A DNA stretch of 64,000 nt from assembly GCF_902712995.1 (NCBI RefSeq), contig NZ_CACTIB010000008.1, positions 124,001-188,000 of the forward strand, read 5' to 3'. Positions 34,402 through 45,501 of the stretch are shown piece by piece; the stretch's first letter is position 1, and each line of letters starts with the position of its first letter. A program made the translations under genes and the position numbers. A model generated the notes under the pieces. The model saw nothing but the letters and a program-made list of their open reading frames with translations, searched no databases and was not told the DNA's origin. Source of the DNA: Candidatus Mycoplasma haematohominis. Its GTDB lineage: Bacteria > Bacillota_I > Bacilli_A > Mycoplasmatales > Mycoplasmoidaceae.

Positions 34402-36969
34402 ATGGAATGGACGGCAAAAAAAGTAAGAGAGACTTGAATTAATTTTTTTGAGAAGAAAGGGTATAAAGACGTATCTAATAGATCCGTAATACCTCCACCT
34501 TCTGATAAATCGCTTTTATTTATTAATTCAGGCGTAGCTGCTATTAAGTCTTATTTCTGTGGGGATATTAGTAGACCTGGAGATAAGTTGGTTAGCGCGC
34601 AGAAGGTAATAAGAACAGGGGATATAGATTCAATCGGAGAATCATTTAGACACCATACATATTTTGAAATGCTTGGAAATTTTTCTATTGGCAATGCTTC
34701 TAGAAAAGAAGCAATAGAATTGGCTTGAGAGTTGTTGACCGTTGAATATCAGATAGATCCTTCGAAACTTTATGTAACTGTTTTTGAAAAAGACGAGGAT
34801 GCATACGAGGTTTGGAAAAGTATTTTTGGAAGCGAAGAGAGAATAGTTAAATGCGGAAAAGATACTAATTTTTGGGATATGGGTGTAGGTCCTTGCGGGC
34901 CTTGCACTGAAATTTACTATGACAAAGGGGAAGAGCATGACTTAAATAAAAAAGGCTTAGATTTACTGAGATACGACATTGAAAATAATAGGTATCTTGA
35001 AATTTGAAATTTAGTATTCAGTGATTTTTTGAATGTAGATGGAGTAATAAAAGAATCTCCTACTAAGAATCTAGATACAGGGGCTGGTTTGGAGAGGTTA
35101 TTGGCTATTTTGCAGAATAAATCAAATAATTTTGAAACCACTCTTTTTCAGCCGATTATTGATTTTTTGGTAAATGAAACTGGAATTTCAGAACGAAAAA
35201 AATTGTGGGCGTCAGCAGATTATTTTCGCACTTCATTTCTATTGTTGAAAGAAGGTGTCAAGTTTGGAAATAAAGGTAGAGAGTATGTTCTTAGGAAGAT
35301 ATTTAGAACAGCTTATTTATCAATACAAAAAGATTCAAGTTGGAAAGCAAATTTCGGATTTTTTTTATCTTTAATAAAAGTTATTGATGAGACTTTGAAT
35401 TTTTATCCAAGTTTAGATGAGCATGAGTTGAAATTTTTAGCCTCTGAAATGATGGTTGAAGGCCATACATTGCATGTTATTCAAGATATATTTCAGAAGT
35501 TTTTGATAGAAATTCTGGATAAATATGAAAAAGAAATTCCTGCACAGGAGGTATTTAATTTAGTTACTAGACACGGCTTATCTTTAAATATGGTTAAGAC
35601 CGCTTTGTCTCAGCAAGAGAGAGTATTTTCGGAAGAAGAATATGAGAAATTATGAGTTGAACATAAACAGAAATCTTTTAATAAGAAAATTACTTCTGCT
35701 TTTTCTAAACAGGCGCCAGACTTGTTGTTGGAGTCATTGCCAACGAAATTTAATTATCGAGCAGAATCGATAGAGACAAAGATTATTTGTGCCTATGATC
35801 AGCACTTTAAGAAAGTAGAGGATATAGAAAAGGTTCTTGTTGGATCAGAGATATATGTTGTTTTGGAAGAGACGGTTATTTTTCCTGAAGCAGCTGGTCA
35901 AGTTAGTGACGAAGGTTCTATTTGAGATATTTCTCGTAATTTTTGCGTTTCTATACAAGAAACTATTAAAGCCCCAAATGAGCAAATACTTCATCGAATA
36001 GTAGTTCCTGATTTTGATAATTGAAAAAGTATTATTTCTAGTTCATTTGTTCTATTGAATATGCCTAGGAGGTTGAAAATTGAGAGGAATCATACATCAG
36101 AGCATTTGCTTTATTCAATATTAAAAAAGAAAATTAATTCTGAAATTACCAGGCATTCTGGGATGAAGAATGATCAAGTTTTTAATTTATCAATTCAAGT
36201 ACCTTCTAAGGTTCAAAAAGAAAATTTTGATTTGTTTTTAATTAATGATGAATTGAACAAAGCAATTAAAGAATCGATTGTAGTTAATACTTATTGAGGA
36301 AATTTACAACAAGCGAAATCAAAAGGAATAGTAGGTAAATTTGAGGAAATTTATGAGAAAAATTATGATCGTTTGAGATTTGTAGATATTGGAAATTATG
36401 GTACTGAGTTGTGTATTGGAACTCATGTTGATAATACTTCTCAAATAGAGGAGGCTTTGATTGTTTCTTTTAAGAAAGAACAGAAAGATATTTATAAGTT
36501 TGAAGTAATAACTGGACAAGCAGAAATTGAGTTGTTTTTAGCTTCATCTGAAATTAAGGATAAGAATAAATTTTTAGATAATTTGCAGAATAAGGAGAAA
36601 CTTGAAAAGGAAAGACTACAGAAAGAAAAAGAGGCTTTTTTAGAAGATAAGAAAATGTTACTTGAACAACTTTTGAGCTCGGAAGAGTCTTTAAATAAAG
36701 TAAAGATTTTGGAAAAAGAAACTAGATCTGATGTGGCTATGGCTACTTTTAAGGATTTAAGGAATTACATTCAGAATCAGATAGTTATTCTCTTCTTTAA
36801 AGAAGGGGAAGGATTTAGATTTTTTGCTGCTAGCAACAATATAGATTTGAATAGTTTGTTTGTTAAATTGAGAGAAGTAGGGTGTAAGTGCGGCGGAAGT
36901 TCAAATTTTGGTAGTGGTATGTTTTATGGAGAAAACTTTAAAAACTTATTGATTGAATTTTTAAGATAG
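34402..36969 (+). CDS. alaS: Alanyl-tRNA synthetase
   Basis: 855 residues. Class II motifs in the aminoacylation domain include GESFRHHTYFEMLGNFS, GVGPCGPCTEIYYD and LDTGAGLERLLAIL. The editing domain has HTSEH (HxxxH) and CIGTHV (CxxxH), both zinc/editing motifs. A short coiled coil leads to the C-Ala domain ending CGGSSNFGSGMFYG. Start is the ATG at 34402; 160 bases of non-coding sequence precede it, with short palindromes but no T-box motif that I could find. Its stop overlaps the convergent small gene by nine bases. Confidence 0.98.
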
Positions 36970-37380
36970 AGATTGTCCAGGAACAGAACAGTATCTTCAA
37001 GCGTCTTCTTTTTCTTGAAGGCTTGGAGATGTTTTCTTATAAACCAGATAACAAGCCCTGTTTAAGGGAGAATTTAAATCGTACGCTCCAAATCCTCCAT
37101 CTATATTTTTAAAAAGATTGCTCTTTGGAGTTGTGCCTTTTCATCTGTTTTCATAAGACCAATTTCATCATCTTTTATTGTCTACTTTTCTTTCTTCTAC
37201 AAATGAATCGCTTTTGCTTTCTGCTCAATTAACTTTTGAATTACTACTATTTCTGGTCTTAAGTCCTTCGTAATTTAATACAGGTATTTTGTTTGAGTAA
37301 AGATAACCTACCCCCCCTATTAATGCCGCAATAATTCCTCCTGTTCCAAGGTAGATTTTTAGTTTGTTGTTAATAGCCAT
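36961..37380 (-). CDS. Small N-anchored lineage-specific protein with a G7 tract
   Basis: 139 residues from the ATG at 37380. Residues 8-26 (IYLGTGGIIAALIGGVGYL) form a signal anchor. The rest is hydrophilic and Trp-rich, with four of five Trp encoded by TGA, and ends with RYCSVPGQS. The hydrophobic N-terminus, Trp-rich centre and late Cys-Ser resemble the two paralogs at 7.2-8.7 kb, so it may belong to the same broad family. A G7 run lies within the anchor-coding region. It overlaps the 3' end of alaS by nine bases on the opposite strand and diverges from pheS. Confidence 0.68.
37311..37317 (-). repeat. Homopolymeric G7 tract in the coding strand
   Basis: Seven consecutive C on the plus strand (G on the coding strand) spanning codons 22-24 of the small anchored protein. 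Apart from the 5' acceptor arm of tRNA-Ala, I noticed no G/C run of this length elsewhere in the window. A slip of one base would abolish the reading frame early. Confidence 0.85.
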
Positions 37381-37459
37381 ATTCGGATTAAGAATTTTAA
37401 ATTTTAAATAGGCAAATAAGAGATCAAAATTAAGATTTAACTTAGGTTACTTAAATTAG

Positions 37460-38473
37460 ATGGCAATAGGAGAATTAGAGAGAAGGCTTTTGTTAGCTAA
37501 ATCTACTCAAGAGGCTTTAGATGTTAAAAAAAAATGAAATGATGAGTTTATATTGCCTATTCAAAATCAGTTACTTGCAGCTTCTAATGAAGAAAAAAGA
37601 GATATCGGGAAGAAATTAAATGTTCTTAAGAATCAAGGGAATGAGATATTTAATCAAATTAAAAATAGATTGGAATTAGGGTTAAGAGTTGAAAAAGTTA
37701 AGAATTTGGATTTGTCAGTATCTAATTACGACTTTTTAGATTCTTCTTTTAATCCTCTTTGCGCTATTAGAAGTCAATTAATAGAGATATTTAATAATCT
37801 AGGTTTTTTTATTGAAAGCGGGAAGGAGATAGTTACTGTAGAAGAAAATTTTGAAAATCTAAAAGTTCCTGATGATCATCCTTCTAGATCTCCCCTTGAA
37901 ACTTTTTATATAGATTCTGAAAGGTTATTGAGACCTCATTGTACTGTTCATTCGATTAACTATTTAAAGAAAATAGATAAGAATCTTGAGAATGTTAGGT
38001 TAGCTACTATTGGATCTGTTTATAGAAGAGATGATGAGACTTCTAGACATACTCATCAGTTTTCTCAGTTAGATTTTTTGTGATTGCAAAAAGGACTTAC
38101 AGTTTCGAACTTAAAAAATTTTTTGGAATTCTTATTTTCCTCTTTGTTTGGAAAATCTAAAGAGTTTAGATTTAGAAATTCTTATTTTCCTTTTACGCAA
38201 CCGTCAGTTGAGTTAGATATGAGGTGTAATTGCGGAGAAGAGAGTAATTGCTCTATATGTGGAGGTTCAGGTTGAATAGAGATTTTGGGCGCTGGTTTGT
38301 TTAGAAGAGAAATATTGAGTGAAGCTGGTTTTTCAGAAGAATATGAGTGTTTGGCAGGAGGATTAGGTTTAGAAAGATTGGCTTTGATTAAGTATGAGAT
38401 TTCAGATATTAGATATTTATATGAGAATAATTTTGAATTTTTGAAGTGTAATTGTTTAGATGATTGTAAGTAG
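37460..38473 (+). CDS. pheS: Phenylalanyl-tRNA synthetase alpha subunit
   Basis: 337 residues. An N-terminal coiled coil (up to about 85) precedes the class II core: DDHPSRSPLETFYID, LRPHCTVHSI, ATIGSVYRRDDETSRHTHQF (motif 2) and FPFTQPSVELDM. LAGGLGLERLALIKY is motif 3. It forms the tetramer with PheT. An unusual Cys cluster (MRCNCGEESNCSICGGSG) replaces the usual loop before the motif 3 region; such Cys pairs occur in some PheS. It overlaps pheT by 14 bases. Confidence 0.97.
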
Positions 38474-40373
38474 AAATTTGCTAGCAGAGTTTTTTCCTGC
38501 TATTAAAGATTTTTCTTTAGAGGAAATATCTAAGGTTTTTTTTAGAAGCGGAATTGAGGTAGAAAAATGTGAGAAGATAGTTGCTCCTAGTGGGATTTAC
38601 TATGGCGTCATTGAAAAAGTAGAAAAAGTTGGAAATAGTGATAAATTGAATCTTTGTCAGGTATTTATTCCTTTTAAAAAAGAAAGATTTAGTATTGTTT
38701 GCGGAGCTAGCAATGTTAGAGAAGGAATAAAAGTTTTGGTTGCTCTTCCTGGAGCTAAATTACTTAATGGAGATTTTGTTATATCTGAGAGAAAATTTGA
38801 GTCTTGGGGGATTGTTTCTTATGGAATGATTTGTGGATATACAGAATTGTATAAATCAAATTTATTAAAGGCTATATTTGAAAATCCGTTTGAAAAGGGA
38901 CAGATAATAGAATTTTCTGAATTTTGAGACACTTCTAAGCCATTTGAACCATCCGATCTTTGGTTGGATGATTGAATTTTTGATTTATCTATACCAGCTA
39001 ATAGAGGGGATTTGCATTCTGTTTGAGGTTTATCTAGAGAGCTTTGTAAATTGTTAGGAAAAGGTAAAAATGATTTGAAAAACGGAACTTTTTATCAAGA
39101 TTTAAAAGATATTTGATTTTTGAAGAGAGCTTTATTAGTCAATAATCAGAGAGAAGTAAGTATAGATAGATATTTGTATTTGATTTTTAATGAAACCAAT
39201 GGAGAAAGTAAGTTGTTAATTAGGAAGAAATCAGAGTACTTTAAAAAACTGAGAGATTGCTTTTTGAAGAAGGAATTATTAGAAGATTTTGAATTTAAGA
39301 AAATATCTATTTGTAGGAAAAGAATTTTTGATTTTTTAGGGCTAGATAAAGAATGTGAATTCAGAGGAGATTTTTTCGTTTTGGAAGATGATTATGCTTT
39401 AGTTCCTGAATGAAGAGTAGATATTCAAACCGAAAGAGATGTAGTGGATGAAATTGTTTGTTTTATAGGTTGAGACAATCTAATTAGCAAGCCTATTTCA
39501 AGTTCTATTGGGTTGTCACATTTAAACAAAAATCAACAGATATTGGCAGTAGAGAAAATAAGAGAGTTATGAAGAAGTTTGGGTTTTTATGAGTGTACTA
39601 CTTTTAATTTGCATAGAAAAAATATAGACGAAATAAGTGTTAATAATCCTCTGTCAGAAGAACATGTTTCATTGAGAAAACATGCTTTGTTTGAGTTGTT
39701 GGAAGTTATTAAAAGGAACTATAGAGGTAAAAATGAATTGAAACCTGTTTTTGAGATATCTGAAGAACAATTTTTAAATAGAGAATCTAAATGAATACTT
39801 AATGTTTTGATTCCTGAAAAAAGAGATTTGTTTTTATTGGGGGAAACAAAATTAGCATTTGATTTGTTCGATATTAAAGCTTTAATAGAGAAAACATCTA
39901 GGTATTTGAATTCGAATTTTTGTTTTTTAAAGAGCGAAAATTTTGATGATCTTTTTAGCAAAACTAATTATTTAGAAATACAAGAAAATCAAATGAAGAT
40001 TGGTTCTTTGGGATATTTAAAAACTGATTTACCTTTTAATGTGTGAGGCTTTTACATGGAGATTTTTTTCAATCCTTGCAAAAAAAATAAAACTTTTAGA
40101 ATTTCCAAGTATCCTCCTTCATATAAAGATATTTCTTTGGAGATAGATAAGTCTAAGAACTTGAGTATAGGAAAAATAATTGGAGAATTAAGAAGTAAAT
40201 ATCTAGTTAGCACAAGAATAGTGGAGAAATATGAAACAGAAGATATTCTTAGTTATTTAATAAGAATTAAATTTCAGTCTTATGAAAATACTTTGTCTGG
40301 CGAAGAGATACAGCAAAGTATAAGTGAAATTAATCAAATACTTGAGAAAGTAGATGGAGTCAAGCTCAGGTAA
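38460..40373 (+). CDS. pheT: Phenylalanyl-tRNA synthetase beta subunit
   Basis: 637 residues, clearly shorter than the usual ~800. The N-terminal EMAP-like tRNA-binding domain is intact (YYGVIEKVEKVGNSDKLNLC, then IVCGASNVREGIKV). DLSIPANRGDLHS marks the B1 region. The catalytic-like module (MGFYECTTFNL, VNNPLSEEHVSLRKHALFEL) and the C-terminal FDX-ACB domain (KYPPSYKDISLEIDKS) remain, so the shortening is internal (B3/B4 and connecting regions) rather than a truncation. Start is within the pheS 3' end. Confidence 0.95.
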
Positions 40374-40828
40374 TGTTAGGCTGAAGAGTATCTACAGAGA
40401 AAAAGAAGCAACAGGCAGTTTCTAGATATTTAAGGCATAAATCAAATGATAAATATAGAAAATATTCTTTTAGGGAATTTAATGAAGGATATTTGATTTA
40501 CAAAAATTCTTTGAATCCTTTCGTTCGAAAAACACTTAATTTATTTAGGTTATTAATTAAATGAATAATAGATAAAAGAAATGAAAATAGATTTGTTAAT
40601 AAAAAAATATTTGCTGAAATTGGTTTGCCGGAAGATACTGATTTAGATAATCTCGATGCCTTTTACAGAAAAGAATTTAGAAAGAAGAAATATATCTATT
40701 TCTTCAAAGATAAACCCCACAGGGATTTGCGAGAACCGCCTCAATTCTTGTGCGAATACATTCCTAAGAAAATTCAGTCTAAGTCTAAAAAATCAGCCTC
40801 AGACTTTTTTAAGACATTTGAAAAGTAA
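40373..40828 (+). CDS. Small basic protein of unknown function upstream of ABC ATPase
   Basis: 151 residues; its ATG overlaps the pheT stop (TAATG), suggesting coupling. It is very rich in Lys and Arg (over a quarter of residues) and has no membrane segment or recognised motif. Its stop falls 11 bases inside the ABC ATPase gene in another frame. It could be a cytoplasmic accessory of the transporter, or the remnant of a longer N-terminal part of that gene separated by a frameshift. I cannot decide between these. Confidence 0.55.
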
Positions 40829-41813
40829 TTTCCGAAACTTATTTGTTGAACTTGATGGGAAACCAGAATTCCTGCCAGGAGAAGCAGAGGTTACTAGTTG
40901 TTTGTGCGATTATCATAAAAAATACAATGCTAGATTGTTCGATAATTTTAAGAGCTGAAAAGATGACTTTATAAGTCGCGAAGATAAATATCAGAAAAAA
41001 TGTAGGAAACAAACTTATAGGATCATTAAGAAGCTTAATTCACAGAGAAGAGAGTCTAAATATATAAAGAATTCACCTGGTTATTTAATAGAAGTTAAAG
41101 GGGCGTCTAAGTGGTTTTCTAACTCAGTTTCTCTGCAAAATGTGAAAGTTTTGCATGATATTAATCTGAGAATAAAAGAAGGAGATTTTGTTGTTGTTTT
41201 AGGTTATTCGGGTTCCGGAAAGTCTACTCTGCTGAATATTCTTTCTGGAATAGAAAGGCCGTCTAATGGTCAAGTAATAGTGGCTAATCATAATTTGATT
41301 GCTTTATCTGCAAAAGAATTAACTCTATTTAGAAAAGATAATTTGTCGTTTATTTTTCAGAGTTATGCATTGCTCCCTGAATTGACTGTTCGAGAAAATA
41401 TTATGCAAGGCGCTTCTCTGCAAGAGAATGTTTATAAAAGACTGGATTTGGATGAATTGGTTGAATTAATAGGAATTGAAGATCATTTAGATAAGTATGT
41501 AAATCAGCTTTCTGGCGGGCAACAGCAAAGAGTAGCTATAGTCAAATCAATTATTAAAAATCCTAAAATTTTGTTTGCTGATGAGCCTACTGCCGCTGTT
41601 GATGAAGATACAGCTAAAAACATTCTTAAGGTCTTTAAAGATATAAATCAAAAATATAAAACAACTATTGTTCTGATTACACACAATCCTATTATTTCTC
41701 TTATTGCTACTAAGAAAATAAAGGTCGCTAAAGGAAGAATAATTGAATGTATAAATCAACGACCGGTTGATATAGATAATTTACCTTGAGTTTCTGCTAA
41801 AAAGGATGCATAG
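40818..41813 (+). CDS. ABC transporter ATP-binding protein, MacB/LolD type
   Basis: 331 residues from TTG 40818. A basic N-terminal extension of about 100 residues precedes the ATPase: Walker A LGYSGSGKSTLL, Q-loop FIFQSYALLPELTVREN, signature LSGGQQQRVAIVKSII, Walker B ILFADEPTAAVD, and H-loop VLITHNP. The NPxxL and signature context is that of the LolD/MacB/FtsE family, which power lipoprotein or substrate extrusion with FtsX-fold permeases. It overlaps the next gene, a TM-fused ATPase, by eight bases. Two such ATPases probably form a heterodimer. The substrate is unknown. Confidence 0.88.
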
Positions 41814-43497
41814 CGGGATTCGCTATTCCTTGAAGGAATATTTATTAAGTCAATCAGTTAAGAAAAATCATTATCCATTCGGATATTGAATTCGAAATAA
41901 AAATTTATTTATTCAAATTTCTTTTTGATTGTGAGCTTTATGAGCCATATTGGCTATTTTTTCTATTTTTCTTCCTGTTAGTAATCAACAAAAGTTAGGT
42001 AGAGGGGTTATTGTAGTTTTTGAAACAGTATTTCAATACATTGTTAGGCTTTTAGGAAGCGATTCAGATGTTGTTAGTTCGGAAGATAAGGTAAATATTT
42101 CTCCTCCTTTTTGGAATTACGAGGCTTATTTATTTTTGTGTTTAACTATTTCAGTTATTTTTATAGGTGGTTATTGTGTTTTTTTGATTAGGAATTTTTT
42201 AATTGAGTTAGAGTCTTTGATCAAAAGAAATACTGTTTCTGCAGACTTAAGGCTTAAATTTTCTTTTTTTAGTAAGTGAATACATTATTTTTGAATTTTC
42301 TCTTCCCTTCTTACTGCTTGAACTGCTTTTTGTTTGTTGTATGTGCCTAAACCTAGCGGAAATGATATTTTTACTTTTTTATATAAATCTTTAGACGTTG
42401 ATTCCAATAGTTTAGAGAGTACTAGGGTTTATCACAGAGATTTAACTAGTACTGGTTGAGTTACAGCAGGTTTAAATATTTTTTCAGTAGTTATTATTGT
42501 TGCTCTTTATTTCAAATATTCAAGAGAATTATTCAAAGGAAAACAATTCTTTTTTAGTAATTTGAGAATGGAGGAAAAAGTTAGTTCTGATGTTTTTATA
42601 GATCCTGTTATTAGTAAGGAAATTCTTAGATCTATGAGCATTTCTTCTAAGGAAGATTATGAAAAAAAGAATGATGAAGGCTTTATTGCTCAGTTGAGGG
42701 GAGTGAATAAATATTTTCACGTTAAGAATGAAATATTTCATGCCCTGAAAGACATAAATTTGGAAATTAGAAAAGGAGAATTTATTGTTATTTTGGGTTA
42801 TTCCGGTTCTGGAAAGACAACCTTATTGAATATTCTCTCTGGAATAGATAGACCTACTACAGGGTCATGTGTTATAGCCGATTGCGATATTACTAAGATG
42901 GATGATAATGCTCTCAATTATTTCAGAAGAAAGAGAATTGGATATATATTTCAAAATTATGCTTTATTGCCTAATTTAACAGCTGCTGAGAATATTGCGA
43001 TCGCGCAAGGCATGGATAATCCTTCTTTGAAAGAAAGAGTTAAGAATGTTTATTCACATATGCAAAAGGGTCAAATAAAAAGTAAGTTTGATTTTTTTAA
43101 GGAGTTATGCAAGGAGATTTTCTTATCTAAAGGAAATAAAGATGAGCTTTATTACATGATGGAATTTTTAGGTTTAATGGAACATAAAGATAAGTATCCT
43201 CATCAACTTTCTGGAGGCCAACAACAAAGAGTTGCTATTACTAGAGCTTTGATTAAAAAGCCACAGATTCTATTAGCTGATGAACCAACAGGAGCTATAG
43301 ATCACGCCATGACTAAATCTATTCTTAATTTTTTCTATGACATCAACAAATATGCTAAAACTACGGTGATTGTTATTACACATAATCCTCTTATTGCTGA
43401 AATGGCTAAAAGAGTGCTGTATGTGTCGGGTGGTAGGATAGTTAAAGATATTGTTAATTCAAATCCTAAACACCCTTTAGAAATAGAGGGGTTGTAA
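41806..43497 (+). CDS. ABC ATPase (MacB/LolD type) fused to an N-terminal four-helix membrane domain
   Basis: 563 residues in one code-4 frame. Membrane helices lie at about 36-56, 107-128, 161-180 and 219-237, and the ATPase occupies about 285-555: Walker A LGYSGSGKTTLLNILSGIDR, FIFQ-like IFQNYALLPNLT, signature LSGGQQQRVAITRALI, Walker B ILLADEPTGAID, VITHNP. An insertion of about 50 residues lies before the signature motif. The membrane part lacks a visible large extracytoplasmic domain and does not look like FtsX/MacB. An N-terminal TM plus C-terminal ATPase order is that of half-transporter exporters, but those have six helices and another ATPase subtype. The start ATG overlaps the upstream stop. 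Confidence 0.85.
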
Positions 43498-43522
43498 AAT
43501 AAAAGAGGCACCGAATAACAAA

Positions 43523-43597
43523 GGAAATATAGTTCAGTAGTAGAACACTCCCCTGATAAGGGAGAGGTCGGTGGTGCGATCCCGCCTATTTCCACCA
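43523..43597 (+). tRNA. tRNA-Ile (GAT)
   Basis: 75-base cloverleaf with encoded CCA. Acceptor GGAAATA pairs with TATTTCC. The anticodon stem CTCCC/GGGAG encloses the loop CTGATAA, giving anticodon GAT. It lies six bases before tRNA-Ala. Confidence 0.95.
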
Positions 43598-43603
43598 TTG
43601 TTC

Positions 43604-43679
43604 GGGGGGGTAGCTCAGATGGAAGAGCACATGCTTTGCAAGCATAAGGTCGTGGGTTCGAGACCCATCCTCTCCACCA
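43604..43679 (+). tRNA. tRNA-Ala (TGC)
   Basis: 76-base cloverleaf with encoded CCA. Acceptor GGGGGGG pairs with CCTCTCC using two G-U pairs. The anticodon loop TTTGCAA gives TGC. The T-arm is GTGGGTTCGAGACCCAT. An Ile-Ala tRNA pair is often found inside rRNA operons, but no rRNA is seen here. Confidence 0.95.
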
Positions 43680-43691
43680 TTTTTTAAGGAT

Positions 43692-44834
43692 TTATTCGTC
43701 CTCCAAAAAGAATTTATCTTCGTATTCTAGAGAGAATTTGATTTCAAAGTTGTAAGTGTATTCAGCATTTATTTCTCTAAGTGCGAATTGAACTTCTGCT
43801 TTCATAGCATTCAATCTGTCTCCGTGAAATTCACTCAATTTAATGAATATGTGTATGTAATTACCAGCATTTTGAGTTTGTACTTTTTCTATTCAAGGAA
43901 TAACTAGTAATTTGCTTTCAATCATTTTTTTTCTTTGATCTATTAATTCGTTTTGTCTTGGTCGAGCTCCTTCTCTTCCTGCTGAAATTTTGTCAGCTAC
44001 TTTTACTATTTTTGCGTAGTAGGTGTTAGCGCTTACTTTTCCATGATGAGATTCGATTGCGTTAATTATGTATTCTTCTAATCCGACTCTTTTGGCTATA
44101 GCTATTCCTTTTTCTACGTGGTCTTCGAAGTTAGCTATAGCTTTTCCTATGTCATGAAAAAAGCCGGCTCTCTTAGCTTTAACAGGATCTAATTCCATTT
44201 GAATAGCTATATCGGCGCATATTTGTGCTACTTCCATACTATGTTCAAGTATGTTTTGGTTGAATGAATAAACATACTCTAGAGCTCCGACGTGTCTAGC
44301 TAATTCTTCTGAAATAGGTTCTTCATACTTAAGAAATTCAGAAAGGGTTTTTTTTCCTGCAGCAATACATTCCACTTCTCATTCTTTGCATACTTCGTCA
44401 TAAATTGATTGCATTTTTTCTGGATTTCATTTTCCAAGAGCCATTAATTTCTCTATTAACTTGCATGCCTTATTTACCTTCTCTGCATTGTATTTGCTGA
44501 TAACTATAGTGCTAGTCGGTTTTTCTTCTTTATCTAGTTCCATATCAACACCAGTTGTGTTGACAAATATTTGTTTGTATTGACCTTTTCTGCCTAATAA
44601 TTGACCTATGGTTTCTGTATTGAAATTTGGAAATTTAGAGAGATTTATTTTCTTACAGCATCTGTCTATAGGCTGCTTTATCTTCATGCATCCAATAGAA
44701 TTTCATAGTATTTTTTTGTAGATCTGTTTCTTGCTTTCCTCTATATATTTTTCGTATGAACTTAATTCTTTTTGTACGTCTGGATCGTTTGATCAATCAA
44801 GTATCTTAGTTTTTTTTCTAATATCTTTAATCAT
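43692..44834 (-). CDS. rny: Ribonuclease Y, shortened, without N-terminal membrane anchor
   Basis: 380 residues; family members usually have about 500-520. It starts at ATG 44834 with a TAA in frame upstream. A short helical N-terminus is followed by the KH domain (ETIGQLLGRKGQYKQIF at about 85) and the HD domain: NQNILEHSMEVAQICADIA, GFFHDIGKAI, ESHHGKVSA and KVADKISAGREGARP. RNase Y starts mRNA decay by endonucleolytic cleavage. The usual N-terminal TM helix and long coiled coil are missing, so a cytosolic enzyme is inferred. Its first codon overlaps that of the divergent pseudouridine synthase. Confidence 0.9.
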
Positions 44835-45501
44835 GTACTCAGTAATTTATGAAGATGACGAATTTTTAATAGTTAATAAGAGGTCTGGGGTTTTAGTGCA
44901 CAAAACTAAATTTGAAGAAGAGAATAATCTTGTTGATGAAATATCCAAAGATAGAAGAGAAAGTTACTTTTTAGCGCACAGAATTGATAAATACACTTCT
45001 GGAATAGTCCTCTTAATTAAGAATAAAGACAATCTTAAGTCTATTCAACAACTTTTTTCTGAAAATAAAGTAGAGAAGTGCTATTTGGCAATTGTTTCAA
45101 AAGAATTACCAGCTAAAAAAGTGAAAATAAGTTTGTCTCTTGGGAGAAGTAAAACTAATAAACTGATGTTTTCTAATCGAAACGCTAAAAATTATAAACA
45201 CGCGATAACCGAAGTACAAGAAATAGATAGTAAATTTGTTTTTGTAAAGCCTATTACCGGTAGAACTCATCAAATTAGATCTCATTTGCATGATATTGGC
45301 TGCACTATTTTGAATGATCCAGTTTATTTGAAAGATAAAAGTCAGGTTTTTAATTCTGAGTTTGGTCAGTTTTTACATGCTTATAGGTTAAGCTTTAGAT
45401 GTCCTTTTAGTGGTTCTTTTATAGAAGCCAAAGCTCCTCTTCCTGAAGAATTTGTCGCTTTGTTAAAAGAGATGAATGTTGATTATTCGAGTTATGAATA
45501 G
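44833..45501 (+). CDS. RluA-family pseudouridine synthase without S4 domain
   Basis: 222 residues. YEDDEFLIVNKRSGVLVHKT opens the catalytic domain, HRIDKYTSGIVLLIK (about 52-66) bears the catalytic Asp, and KPITGRTHQIRSHLHDIGC is the second signature. No S4 domain precedes it. It modifies uridines in rRNA or tRNA; the exact target is not deducible. The ATG at 44833 shares the CATG palindrome with the rny start on the other strand. Its 3' end overlaps the next gene by eight bases. Confidence 0.9.
   Translation: MYSVIYEDDEFLIVNKRSGVLVHKTKFEEENNLVDEISKDRRESYFLAHRIDKYTSGIVLLIKNKDNLKSIQQLFSENKVEKCYLAIVSKELPAKKVKISLSLGRSKTNKLMFSNRNAKNYKHAITEVQEIDSKFVFVKPITGRTHQIRSHLHDIGCTILNDPVYLKDKSQVFNSEFGQFLHAYRLSFRCPFSGSFIEAKAPLPEEFVALLKEMNVDYSSYE

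Noticed and set aside
40656..40817. Upstream extension of the ABC ATPase to ATG 40656
   Set aside because: Overlaps the better-coding basic ORF by 170 bases; TTG 40818 gives a coupled start
43523..43679. Remnant rRNA operon around the Ile-Ala tRNA pair
   Set aside because: No 16S, 23S or 5S sequence on either side
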